Positions 48,116-56,501 of a stretch of DNA of 64,000 nucleotides are shown here, piece after piece. A program made the translations under genes and the position numbers. The stretch is from Comamonadaceae bacterium (GTDB lineage: Bacteria; Pseudomonadota; Gammaproteobacteria; Burkholderiales; Burkholderiaceae_C). The stretch covers positions 1 to 64,000 of the forward strand of contig CANBWY010000002.1 in assembly GCA_947373245.1 (NCBI GenBank). Direction: 5' to 3'. The stretch's first letter is position 1. Every line of letters starts with the position of its first letter. The notes under the pieces were generated by a model. The model saw only the letters and a list, made by a program, of their open reading frames with translations. It was not told the origin of the DNA and searched no databases.

Positions 48116-50405
48116 TAGTACCTCGGTTTTGTTCTTCATACAGCTGGGCTGCAATATTTAGCCAATGATCATCATTTGAGTTGGCCGCGGTTTGAGGTGG
48201 TGACTCAAAAATGCCAGTCGTTCGATTTATTTGATCTGGTTGAAGCGGTTTCAACGGATCCTCTTTAAGCGGTACGCCAGTCAGGACTGCTTTTTCCATA
48301 TCTGTCATGAGTCGAATGTCACGACGCATTTCAGTCTTTGTAGGTTTGCCATGTTGCTTGATCGCTTCTTGTCTAACCTTTCGTCCTTCTTTGTAGCGAT
48401 GGTCAATGCTTGCCAGTTTCTCGGAAAGGTGTTGTGTTTCGATTTTGTTAGCGAGAAAAGCAGATAGCTTGTCATCCTCAGTGATCGCTAGCCAATCGAT
48501 CAACGTCACTCCCGCTAAATCATGGTCGCCTGAGACCAAATCAAATCGTCGTAATCCTCCGATGTTGGCCCAAATGTGGGATAGGTCTATCGGATTCAGG
48601 TGAACTTCCAGTTTGTGAACTTTCTGTCGGCTTTTATGCAACAGGCCATGAGTGAGTAGAAATTCGTTGCGATAAACCAACTTTTTAATCAGTTGTTTAC
48701 CGCCTGATCCTGGGACAAAGACATGAATTCCGTCACCATGCATGGACGCTTCAAATCGCGGAAGACACGTCACACGCAGGATATCAATGTCCACAGGTGA
48801 TGAGGACATATAGTGGTGCTCCATGAGCCACTCCACGACGCCACGACGCGTTCTTTCCTTGAGACCTGGATACATCTCTTGTCTTGGCGGGTCTATGTAG
48901 TCTTTGTTGTTGTGGTGCAAAATTTCTTTGAGCAGCAAGTGCATGTAGTCGTCAAACCTCAATCCAGCAATTTGTGCACGGTCTTTTTCGCCGCGAATTT
49001 TTTGTCTGCCCATCGTTGTTCCTGGCATCAAGTGATCGTTTCTTTTTTGTCGTTGGTGGTGGCCAGATTCATTCGGAGATTTGTTGATCGCGTCATATGC
49101 TTTGCCGTATGAAGCGGTCATGCTCATTTGCTCTAAGGTGTACATCGCTAGCTTCCCTTTGCCTTCACCGTTGTCTGTTTCAAACGTGTTGAAAGTGCAG
49201 CTATACCAGTCCCTAGGTTCTATGGTGTGGCCAAATCGCGCGCAAAGAGCAACCTTGTCTGAGGCGGCATTAAGAATTGCAAGTAGCGCTGTCGTTGCAC
49301 TAGCAGCTTCAAATCCAACATAAATTCCGAATATGTAATCAATGGCTGAACCCAGCACTTCAGTCCGCCAAGGTGACTTCAATCGTTTAAGTGGATGAAT
49401 TGATGAAATCAAAGTTTGGTCAGTGGATGTGCTGTCTATATAAGCAACGCCATTCAACGTTTCATATCGATCCCTTGCTTTATTCAAGCGTCTTTGAATT
49501 TCGTCACGAGCCGGAGATAGTCCTCTACGGATGTCAATAGATCGCAAGGCTTGCGGATCTTTTAATCCCCAATATCTAAACATTTGTGGACTGATATCGA
49601 AGGCTTCTGGTTTGAGCTCAATCCTTACGCCATGCTTTGATGGCGTGACTGCTTTCACAAAATAGTCGTTGCGAGTTTTAGCAAGTGCAACTTGATCAGA
49701 AACGCCTTGTCTCTTGTGCCTTTTCCAGCCCAACATTAGTTTTGATCGTGTATCCGGTGTGAGATATGGACGGCTCTTTTTTTGATTTTCAATTCGTGCG
49801 GCAATGGTCGGGCGCCCAGTATCTGTTGTGCTGAACTTCTGACTACCAGGCCCACCGCAATTTGCATATCCAGGCATAAGTGCTCGTTTGTCGGCCATTC
49901 CAAGTAAGTACGCATGAAGAGCACGTCTGATTTTTGTTGAGGATTTCAGTCCCAAATCTTGAGCGCGCAAATTTGGCCAGCTCTGAAAATTTCGATCGGT
50001 AAGAATTTCTTGAATTGTTCGGGTTTCGACAAAAGGCCGAATTAATTCAAATGAGTTGTCGCGTATTGTTTTCCATTTAAATAGATTTCTTCTGTGCCGC
50101 ATCAGAGGGCTACTGTTTGTGAATTCAGTTTCCATCTGAGCGTCAACCCATAACCAATGTTCTGGAGCCTTGAAGTCAACTAAAGAAAATTTTTCAGAAC
50201 TTCCTAAGTCCTTGGCTAAATCAATAGCTGACATGAAACGTGGTGCAGCAACATAGTTATTCTGTTTTCCGTTCTTTGATTTGGGAAACGGAACGCAGAC
50301 CACCAAACCTTCAGCCATGTCTACGTAGATGATCCGAAAAGTATGGATAGCTTTTCCAACGGGCGTTTTTTGTACGATGCACTTGCCAATCCAACTTTGA
50401 CTCAT
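48108..50405 (-). CDS. tnsB: TnsB-like DDE transposase
   Basis: A 765-residue Mu/Tn7-type integrase-fold transposase. The catalytic acidic residues are most likely Asp324 in AYIDSTSTD, Asp411 in FETDNGEGKGK and Glu446 in SPNESGHHQRQKRND. The N-terminal 250 residues contain helix-turn-helix segments for end binding (EILTDRNFQSWPNLRAQDLG region). A beta-barrel domain of Mu-C type follows at about 560-640, and the C-terminal tail should contact TnsC. Its start overlaps tnsA by four bases (ATGA). It performs 3' strand cutting and joining. Confidence 0.88.
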   Translation of the reverse strand: MSQSWIGKCIVQKTPVGKAIHTFRIIYVDMAEGLVVCVPFPKSKNGKQNNYVAAPRFMSAIDLAKDLGSSEKFSLVDFKAPEHWLWVDAQMETEFTNSSPLMRHRRNLFKWKTIRDNSFELIRPFVETRTIQEILTDRNFQSWPNLRAQDLGLKSSTKIRRALHAYLLGMADKRALMPGYANCGGPGSQKFSTTDTGRPTIAARIENQKKSRPYLTPDTRSKLMLGWKRHKRQGVSDQVALAKTRNDYFVKAVTPSKHGVRIELKPEAFDISPQMFRYWGLKDPQALRSIDIRRGLSPARDEIQRRLNKARDRYETLNGVAYIDSTSTDQTLISSIHPLKRLKSPWRTEVLGSAIDYIFGIYVGFEAASATTALLAILNAASDKVALCARFGHTIEPRDWYSCTFNTFETDNGEGKGKLAMYTLEQMSMTASYGKAYDAINKSPNESGHHQRQKRNDHLMPGTTMGRQKIRGEKDRAQIAGLRFDDYMHLLLKEILHHNNKDYIDPPRQEMYPGLKERTRRGVVEWLMEHHYMSSSPVDIDILRVTCLPRFEASMHGDGIHVFVPGSGGKQLIKKLVYRNEFLLTHGLLHKSRQKVHKLEVHLNPIDLSHIWANIGGLRRFDLVSGDHDLAGVTLIDWLAITEDDKLSAFLANKIETQHLSEKLASIDHRYKEGRKVRQEAIKQHGKPTKTEMRRDIRLMTDMEKAVLTGVPLKEDPLKPLQPDQINRTTGIFESPPQTAANSNDDHWLNIAAQLYEEQNRGTNV

Positions 50406-51397
50406 GCTGAGACCCCTAAAAAATGTTTAGCCAGCTTGTTTGCACATTGACTCCCGCCTAGCCGAATTGGCTGCAACATAGAAATTCGACTGCTCATGTC
50501 GATATCAATCAATCGAAGCCATGAGCCAACCCGCCATAAGGTGGCGGCTTCTTCGGGAGCGCCAACTGCTAAGCCTGCATGTGAAATGCACAAGTGCAGT
50601 GGTTTGCCGTCGCGTGTCTGATTTAAATGCTCACTGAAATCCTCCAACTGTGCAGAGCCTGCCCATCGTTGAATTTCATTTTTTGTGGGTTGATAAGTTT
50701 GCAAATTTTTGGTGACGATCGAGCTGAAACTACTTCCTCCTTCTCGCAGATGTCTTGCGCCAACAGCGCGACAGTAGATTTCATCTAGAGTCGCTCTTTC
50801 TTGTGCCCTAGGGCTGCGAGTATGAATTTCATCAGGCTTGCAGCTGATACCAATGTGATGTGTTTGACCATGCCAAACAACCGTTGCCATGATGTCCAAC
50901 GAAGCGATGTAAGGCACATCACTACCAACAAAATTTCCATGCTCAACTCCGGCATCACGAGCTATATCTAACAATCCAGTTGTACGAGCATTTGTTCGCT
51001 CATCAATCGGATGCTGATGTTCAGTTGGCCACATTGGCAAACACTCACGCAATTCAACGGCACCTAGATAGGCTAGTTGTAATGCAGTGTGATGCTCTAA
51101 CTTGCTCAGGAAGTGGTGGTTACGTCTGTGAATGCTTAGAGATGCAAAAACCTGATGGCTAACGGGACTTGAAAAACCTCTCGTAATTCGAATCCAAGGC
51201 GAATATTCTTCATGACGGCCTTGTCCTCGGCCATCACGAATCCATTTCAAAACTTGATTCAGCTTTCGTTCGTTGAAGCTTCTTTTTAATTTTTTGTGGG
51301 ACACACGACTTACGCGGTCCAGCAATCGATATTCATCTAGGTATTGATTTACAAAACCAACCCTTTCCCCAAACGAGTTGTCAGTAATTTCAAACAT
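50402..51397 (-). CDS. tnsA: TnsA-like endonuclease
   Basis: A 331-residue TnsA protein that makes the 5' strand cuts and so allows cut-and-paste transposition. The PD-(D/E)XK-like site is visible as Glu101 in LSKLEHHTALQLAYLGAVELRE, Asp168 in IASLDIMAT and Lys187 in IGISCKPDE. The C-terminal part is a winged-helix region interacting with TnsB/TnsC. ATG 51397 has a strong GGAGGGG site 7 bases upstream; a TTG at 51412 is rejected. First gene of the tns operon. Confidence 0.88.
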   Translation of the reverse strand: MFEITDNSFGERVGFVNQYLDEYRLLDRVSRVSHKKLKRSFNERKLNQVLKWIRDGRGQGRHEEYSPWIRITRGFSSPVSHQVFASLSIHRRNHHFLSKLEHHTALQLAYLGAVELRECLPMWPTEHQHPIDERTNARTTGLLDIARDAGVEHGNFVGSDVPYIASLDIMATVVWHGQTHHIGISCKPDEIHTRSPRAQERATLDEIYCRAVGARHLREGGSSFSSIVTKNLQTYQPTKNEIQRWAGSAQLEDFSEHLNQTRDGKPLHLCISHAGLAVGAPEEAATLWRVGSWLRLIDIDMSSRISMLQPIRLGGSQCANKLAKHFLGVSA

Positions 51398-51693
51398 ACA
51401 GTTCCCCTCCAAACGCTAAATACAGTTAGCTTTAAGTTGGTTTTTGCAATGGCTGCGGCCATGCATTACGAGGGAATACAGATGATCAGGTTGGCGTGTT
51501 CTAAAAATTTGCGCGCAGGTATTTACACACTTGCCTCATTTCTTGGCAAATATTTGCAAATTTCAGAAAGAGTAGCGCTAGATGCGGTCTGTACCCCATT
51601 GACAGGGAGTCGAACTGGTCAGAGAATTAAGGTGCTTAGGTTTGGTTCTCTAACCAAATCGTTCCCGGCGGGCCTTGCGCCCGCCGTTTTCTT
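51398..51693. other. tnsA upstream region with no gene
   Basis: About 300 bases between the tnsA start and the end of the XRE gene. It must contain the tns promoter on the minus strand. The right-hand part is unusually structured on the plus strand (see 51641-51690). The only open frames are antisense to it and lack ribosome-binding sites. Confidence 0.5.
51641..51690 (+). ncRNA. Two consecutive hairpins ending in an intrinsic terminator, possible small RNA 3' end
   Basis: TTTGGTT (51641-51647) pairs with AACCAAA (51652-51658) over a CTCT loop. Eight bases later CGGCGGGC (51666-51673) pairs with GCCCGCCG (51679-51686), followed by TTTT and CTTTT. On the plus strand this is a textbook terminator, but no plus-strand gene ends here: tnsA and the XRE gene both read leftward. 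A short plus-strand RNA starting between 51,420 and 51,620 would explain it. Readthrough control between the two leftward genes is less likely because the opposite strand lacks the T-run. Confidence 0.45.
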
Positions 51694-52131
51694 TTATGTC
51701 ATGGCCATCTCCATTAGCTGGTTAGGCTTGGTCAGAGAAGACACCAAGCGTGCACTTTGACTAATTTGACGCAAGCTTGCGACTAGTCCGTTTCTTTGTT
51801 CAGGGCCGAGGTGATGCCACGCGTGAAGACTGGCAGATAACAGTGCTACCTCTGATTTGCTAGCACCTCTATGGTCCAGTATTCCAATTATTCGATCGTG
51901 GTGTGCTGCCCATTGCAGTTGATCGATTTCATCGTTGGTTAGCTTGAAAAGCTCACAGGCTTTTTGGAGCATTCGATCATCTAGAGGGCCACGTGTCCCT
52001 TTTTCTATCCCGCAAAGTACAGCCGCATCTAACCCAAGATCTATCGCTACTGACTTTTGCATGAGCCCGCGACTTGATCTCACCTGTTTGAGCACGGGTG
52101 GGAAAAGTAGGTTTGCATGCCGTTGATTCAT
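51694..52131 (-). CDS. XRE-family transcriptional regulator
   Basis: A 145-residue helix-turn-helix protein. The DNA-binding domain reads VLKQVRSSRGLMQKSVAIDLGLDAAVLCGIEKGTRG at about residues 14-48, the XRE pattern with Q..vA...gl....is.iE.G. The C-terminal region (about 60-130) is helical and may dimerise or bind a ligand. It lies between the leftward tns operon and the rightward unknown/TniQ pair and probably represses one or both. A TTGATGTCAA palindrome sits in its divergent promoter region. Confidence 0.82.
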   Translation of the reverse strand: MNQRHANLLFPPVLKQVRSSRGLMQKSVAIDLGLDAAVLCGIEKGTRGPLDDRMLQKACELFKLTNDEIDQLQWAAHHDRIIGILDHRGASKSEVALLSASLHAWHHLGPEQRNGLVASLRQISQSARLVSSLTKPNQLMEMAMT

Positions 52132-52143
52132 TCTCTTGATGTT

Positions 52144-52153
52144 TTGATGTCAA
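52144..52153. promoter_or_regulatory. Palindrome TTGATGTCAA, candidate operator
   Basis: A near-perfect palindrome 13 bases upstream of the XRE start codon, overlapping a second TTGATG copy at 52137-52142, in the divergent region shared with the rightward genes. Position and symmetry suit autoregulation by the XRE protein. Confidence 0.4.
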
Positions 52154-52240
52154 TGATTTTGGGGAATCGTATAAAGTTTTTTCTTGTTGCACAACACGCA
52201 GCGTGGTGTCGTTTCGCTAGAAAATTTGCAGATCAAAAAA

Positions 52241-53284
52241 ATGCTCGAATCAACAGGGTTAAAGGAAAAATCATGTGCACAACGTATCTTGTTGTCGGTA
52301 AATAGGCGGCAAATTTTGCATGTCGAAAAAATTAATGCCTACCGAATTCAAATTTGGTTGAAAGAAATTTTTCAGCGCACAGGTGAAACTCGCGTGTTCG
52401 CGCTCGCATCATTGCTTGATCCAAAGTCAAATTGGCGAGATGATTTTGGTTCAGTACATCAGTCGAAGTGGTATGGCTTTACAAAACACAAAGTTGTGCC
52501 ATCAAAAACTTTGGCTACGAGAGTGAGAGACCTGCTTCCGCAGCTTGAGTTTGATCTTCACCATCCAGCGTGGTCATTGATCTTGCGTCCTAGCGTATCT
52601 CAGCGAACGCTTGAAAGACAGGTGGCGAAGATGTCGCATGAATGGCGTAGCAATCTTAAGAAAATCAAAGCTACTCCTTTTGAATTTCGTCGCGTATGTT
52701 TGCCGCTCGTAGACGAATTCAACTTAATGAATTGTTCGTATCTTGATGCGTATTTGCTGTTTGAGATCGCACGACGGTATGCAACAGGTAAAGATCAAAA
52801 AAAAGCAGAGAACTTGATGTATGTATTAATGGCTTTGCCATTGTTATATGTCGATGATCCGATTTGGATGCTTCTAAATGACAGTCAGCATCATAATTTT
52901 TTGGACTTGCTTGACGAAACATCAAGGACTGCAAATCGCAATTTGCAATTCCCTAATGCTGAGAGAGCTATTGCGATACGCATACAAAAAATGCTTCTTC
53001 AGAAGAGCACCAAAAAACAGGCAGGACTCAAAACCTCGGCTTCATTGCGCCGCCGATATCTTGCAAAATTTTTGAGTAGAGATATTGACTCGGTTTACGT
53101 GACAGCCACGTCTGCATTTTTTTCACAATCTTCTATTGGTCGAGTATTGCGGTTACTCATGAATGATGTTGAACACTATTCAGAAGTTGCCTGGAAAAAT
53201 GCGTGGAAAAAGTTGCGTACTGACTCTGCGTACGTTGAGTTCACTAAGTGTTTTGAAGTATTGAGTTCTGAAAAACTAGACTGA
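52241..53284 (+). CDS. Unknown 347-residue protein in Tn7-like element
   Basis: Not recognised. The protein is basic and helical: it opens MLESTGLKEKSCAQRILLSVNRRQ, has a patch RPSVSQRTLERQVAKMSHEW and a basic stretch QKSTKKQAGLKTSASLRRRYLAKFL near the C-terminus. No cysteine knuckle and no catalytic motif is seen. ATG 52241 is assumed; a TTG at 52184 would add 19 residues. The stop is 18 bases before the second tniQ gene, so both are probably one operon and may act together in target choice. Low GC content matches the tns genes, which suggests it belongs to the element rather than being cargo. Confidence 0.6.
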   Translation: MLESTGLKEKSCAQRILLSVNRRQILHVEKINAYRIQIWLKEIFQRTGETRVFALASLLDPKSNWRDDFGSVHQSKWYGFTKHKVVPSKTLATRVRDLLPQLEFDLHHPAWSLILRPSVSQRTLERQVAKMSHEWRSNLKKIKATPFEFRRVCLPLVDEFNLMNCSYLDAYLLFEIARRYATGKDQKKAENLMYVLMALPLLYVDDPIWMLLNDSQHHNFLDLLDETSRTANRNLQFPNAERAIAIRIQKMLLQKSTKKQAGLKTSASLRRRYLAKFLSRDIDSVYVTATSAFFSQSSIGRVLRLLMNDVEHYSEVAWKNAWKKLRTDSAYVEFTKCFEVLSSEKLD

Positions 53285-53302
53285 GCAAACGTTGCGTACA
53301 TT

Positions 53303-54319
53303 ATGTTTTCAAATATACCTGCGCTATTTTTAGATGAGTGTGCACGAGGTTATATGCTTCGCATCACTGCATTGCATGCAAAAAAGAATGTCTTTGTCAC
53401 CAAGCTACTGCCCGCCCTTGTACGTGTTACTGGCTTAGATCTAGAGACGTTGCTTAAGAAGCATACACACATGGGCTACATGCGATATGTGAGCACTGAG
53501 TTTTTTGGGCAAGACATTTCTAGGCACGGAGATGTTATGACAAACACCAGAGTTTTATCTGGAGTGACGCCGTTGAGTGGTGCGCGAATGTGTGTTGATT
53601 GCACTAAAGATGACGCAGACCGGTACGGGGTTAGCTATTGGAGACGTATACATCAACTTCCTGGTATCGATTTTTGTATTCGTCATGGCAAAGGACTATC
53701 TAATTTCCGTGCGTATGTTGATATACACAATTTACCAATGAAATTTCTGAAGGAACCGACGATAGATGAAGAGGGTATTTATGAATTGCTTCAGTGCGAA
53801 GCCTATCAACGATTTCTGGTTTTAAGTGAAATTGCATTGAACGCCGTGGTTCCCATTGCTACAGGGTCAATGGGTAGAGCATTTATAAAACGATTCAATG
53901 CTCTTCACTTTAGTAGTCGAACTTCGTTGAAAGAACTTTTACTTTGTACGTTTCCACACGAATGGCTTGAGCAGCATTTTCGAATTCAGGGAGGTACAGA
54001 ACGCGTCTGGCCAACGATAGATTACTTTTCGAAGATCAACCATCAAATTCAGGCGATCCCATTTTATTTGCTCGTTATGGCTTTGCTTTGGGATGATCCG
54101 AATGAGGCTGTGCAAGCTTGTCTGCAGGAAGAACATTCTTTCGATCAAGTCGGAGCGCGTCTTGCACTACAGGATGTACTCCGAGGTCGATCAATCACGT
54201 GGGCATGTCGGATACACAAAATTGAATTCAGAGATTTTGAAATTGCCTTGCAAAAGTTTTTTGCAGAAAATCGACCTGTAACCAATGATTTTCTAAGTAG
54301 TGGAGTAGCTTGCAAATAA
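53303..54319 (+). CDS. Second TniQ/TnsD-like protein
   Basis: A 338-residue protein with the TnsD/TniQ zinc knuckle: MCVDCTKDDADRYG, then YWRRIHQLPGIDFCIRHG, giving C-C-C-H in the family spacing and the characteristic WRR.HQLPG. Its N-terminus (DECARGYMLRITALHAKKNVF) is a shortened version of the TniQ opening with YMLRI in place of YSWAAR. It is shorter than the tniQ product at 45343 and transcribed away from the tns operon. Tn7-like elements with two TniQ proteins use them for separate target pathways; that is inferred here. Confidence 0.8.
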   Translation: MFSNIPALFLDECARGYMLRITALHAKKNVFVTKLLPALVRVTGLDLETLLKKHTHMGYMRYVSTEFFGQDISRHGDVMTNTRVLSGVTPLSGARMCVDCTKDDADRYGVSYWRRIHQLPGIDFCIRHGKGLSNFRAYVDIHNLPMKFLKEPTIDEEGIYELLQCEAYQRFLVLSEIALNAVVPIATGSMGRAFIKRFNALHFSSRTSLKELLLCTFPHEWLEQHFRIQGGTERVWPTIDYFSKINHQIQAIPFYLLVMALLWDDPNEAVQACLQEEHSFDQVGARLALQDVLRGRSITWACRIHKIEFRDFEIALQKFFAENRPVTNDFLSSGVACK

Positions 54320-54956
54320 TATGACTTGCAAGTGGCATCTACAGGGCGTGTTGACCTAACGCCGAGTGGTTCAAACATTCTTGCAGGTGATATGCACTGT
54401 GGTGTTCAAGTCGGCGATGATCTTCTCGTAAGGCTCAGAGGAGTTGTGTTCACAACCTAATTCATTTGCGAAGGGCAGAGCAGCTATGTCGTATGCATGA
54501 CAGTTGTTGTATCATCATCCTGTAGACCTAAAAAGATCCCACTCCCGCACCTTCACAAAGGTACCTAAGCCGGTGACGCCTTTTCTGGTATCAGAGCCAA
54601 TGCCGTCGTAAGACGGCATTGTGCTTTGTGTTTCACTCTAAACATTTACGCGGCACATAGGCTATTTTCTACAGCAGACTCAGCCCATATGTTCGATGCA
54701 ATTCGATCAAACAGTTGAACTGATTAGCTAGGGGTTGCTCATTCCAAAGCTGTTACAAGTGCATTTCTAACGTCAAGGGCTGACCAATTTACGTTATTGA
54801 TCCCCCCTCAGCTTATTGAAAACTGTTGTTGGGACAGTTTGGTTGTTGCTTCTGCCAGTTTGCATATTTCTTAAATGGGAATCGCACAAGTCTTGTACTG
54901 ATATGCTTAAGCATTAATTTTGAACGCCCTGCTCTATTAAGCGGTGGATATAAAGA
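54320..54956. other. Gene-free stretch, candidate right end of the Tn7-like element
   Basis: About 640 bases with no supported gene. It contains AAACATT cores at 54373-54379 and 54640-54646, in the orientation opposite to the left repeats. The second one extends to a 10-base inverted match (TCTAAACATT, 54637-54646) with the repeat at 35548-35557. An ACA at 54655-54657 lies 9 bases beyond, where a Tn7-type end could stop. A perfect 10-bp stem with GTAA loop is at 54598-54621. The last 100 bases form the hsdM leader with GGTGGA before its ATG. Confidence 0.45.
54598..54621. repeat. Perfect inverted repeat, hairpin with GTAA loop
   Basis: CAATGCCGTC and GACGGCATTG flank the four-base loop GTAA. 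A short T-rich stretch (GTGCTTTGTGTTT) follows on the plus strand. It could end the transcript of the second tniQ operon 280 bases upstream, or be a transposon-end structure. Confidence 0.6.
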
Positions 54957-56501
54957 ATGCTCGACGACATCAAAAAGACCCTCTGGGCATCTGCCGACAA
55001 ACTGCGCGCCAACATGGACGCTGCCGAATACAAGCACTTGGTACTCGGACTCATCTTCATCAAATACATCAGCGACAGTTTTGAAGCCCACAAAGCTAAC
55101 CTGACCGCGCGCCTGCAAAACCCCAAAGACGAGCTGTACTTTGGTGGCGCGTCAGAAGCCGACATTGTTGCCGAGCTAGAAGACCGCGATTACTTCACAG
55201 CTGCCAACGTGTTTTGGGTTCCCGAAGGCGCACGCTGGACACAGCTTCGCGCTGCAGCACCCCAGCCCGACGTTGGCAAACGCATCGACGATGCGCTCAC
55301 CCTCATTGAGCAAGAAAACCCGCGCCTCAAAGGCATCCTCGACAAACGCTTTGCCCGCGCTCAATTGCCAGACGGCAAGCTGGGCGAGTTGGTCAACCTG
55401 ATCTCCACCATCGGCTTTGGTGACGACCCATCGAAGGCCCGCGACATCTTGGGCCAGGTGTACGAATATTTCTTGGGCATGTTTGCCAGCGCCGAAGGCA
55501 AGCGGGGCGGGCAGTTCTACACGCCCGCCAGCATTGTCAAAACGCTGGTGGCCGTGCTCTCGCCCAGCAAAGGCCAGATTTACGACCCGTGCTGCGGGTC
55601 GAGCGGCATGTTCGTGCAGTCTGAAAAGTTCATCGAAGACCACGGCGGCAAGCTGGGCGATGTGTCCATCTACGGCCAAGAGGCCAACCCCACCACCTGG
55701 CGCTTGGCGGCCATGAACCTCGTCATTCGGGGCATGGACTACAACCTGGGCAAAGAACCCGCCGACACCTTCACCCGCAACCAACACCCCGACCTGCGGG
55801 CGGACTACGTGCTGGCCAATCCGCCCTTCAACATCAGCGACTGGTGGCACGCCAGCCTGGACGGCGACGCCCGCTGGGAATACGGCACGCCCCCGCAAGG
55901 CAACGCCAACTACGCCTGGCTGCAACACATCCTGCACCACCTCAAGCCCACGGGCCGGGCGGGCATTGTGCTGGCCAACGGCAGCATGAGCAGCAGCCAG
56001 AACAGCGAAGGCCAAATCCGCGCCGCCATGGTCGATGCCGACGTGGTGGAGGTGATGGTGGCCTTGCCCGGCCAGTTGTTCTTCAACACGCAGATTCCCG
56101 CGTGCCTGTGGTTCTTGGCCAAACAGAAAAAGCGCAAAGGCGAAGTGCTGTTCATCGACGCCCGCAAACAAGCCACCATGATCAGCCGCGTGCAAAGCGA
56201 GCTGACCGACGAAGTGATCGAGCGCATCAGCCAAACCGTGGCCGCGTGGCGATCAGGTACTGACGATTACCAAGACATTGCAGGTTTTTGCCGCAGCGTG
56301 CCGCTAGCCGAAATCGCCCAACACTGCCATGTGCTCACCCCAGGCCGCTATGTGGGTGCGGAAGAAGTGGAAGACGACGACGAAGCCTTTGCCGACAAGA
56401 TGCAAACGCTCACCGCGAAGCTGGCCGAGCAAATGGTCAAAGGCGCAGAACTGGACGCACTAATTCGCCAGAAGCTGGGGGGGCTGGGGTATGAGTTCTG
56501 A
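54957..56501 (+). CDS. hsdM: Type I restriction-modification system, methyltransferase subunit HsdM
   Basis: A 514-residue N6-adenine methyltransferase. The N-terminal helical HsdM domain begins DDIKKTLWASADKLRANMDAAEYKHLVLGLIFIKYISDSF. The AdoMet-binding motif is YDPCCGSSGMF, preceded by GGQFYTPASIV, and the catalytic motif IV is LANPPFN. It works as M2S for methylation and with HsdR for cleavage. ATG 54957 follows GGTGGATATAAAGA. It overlaps hsdS by 11 bases. GC content returns to the level of the core genome from here on. Confidence 0.96.
   Translation: MLDDIKKTLWASADKLRANMDAAEYKHLVLGLIFIKYISDSFEAHKANLTARLQNPKDELYFGGASEADIVAELEDRDYFTAANVFWVPEGARWTQLRAAAPQPDVGKRIDDALTLIEQENPRLKGILDKRFARAQLPDGKLGELVNLISTIGFGDDPSKARDILGQVYEYFLGMFASAEGKRGGQFYTPASIVKTLVAVLSPSKGQIYDPCCGSSGMFVQSEKFIEDHGGKLGDVSIYGQEANPTTWRLAAMNLVIRGMDYNLGKEPADTFTRNQHPDLRADYVLANPPFNISDWWHASLDGDARWEYGTPPQGNANYAWLQHILHHLKPTGRAGIVLANGSMSSSQNSEGQIRAAMVDADVVEVMVALPGQLFFNTQIPACLWFLAKQKKRKGEVLFIDARKQATMISRVQSELTDEVIERISQTVAAWRSGTDDYQDIAGFCRSVPLAEIAQHCHVLTPGRYVGAEEVEDDDEAFADKMQTLTAKLAEQMVKGAELDALIRQKLGGLGYEF

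Larger units (their letters stand above)
45343..54319. mobile_element. Tn7-like transposition module (tnsABC, tniQ and second TniQ arm)
   Basis: A contiguous AT-rich block: tnsA, tnsB, tnsC and tniQ in one tightly overlapping minus-strand operon, plus a divergent XRE regulator, an unknown protein and a second TniQ/TnsD-like protein. The gene set (TnsA endonuclease, DDE transposase, AAA regulator, target selector) is that of cut-and-paste Tn7-like elements. No Cas genes are present, so it is not a CRISPR-associated transposon within this window. True ends may lie further out, near 35.5 kb and 54.65 kb, making the defence genes cargo. Confidence 0.85.

Noticed and set aside
50422-50430. AATGTTTAG inside the tnsA coding end, resembling the candidate transposon-end repeats
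   Set aside because: It lies within coding sequence with no partner sites. It shows that short versions of the motif arise by chance and lowers confidence in the end assignment.
51605-51640. tRNA-like T-arm motif on the minus strand (GTTCGACTC) near tnsA
   Set aside because: The B-box matches, but the flanking bases do not form the five-pair T stem and no acceptor, D or anticodon arm is present.
45343-54319. CRISPR-associated transposon
   Set aside because: The TniQ/TnsABC set prompted a search, but no Cas gene and no repeat-spacer array is visible anywhere in the window.
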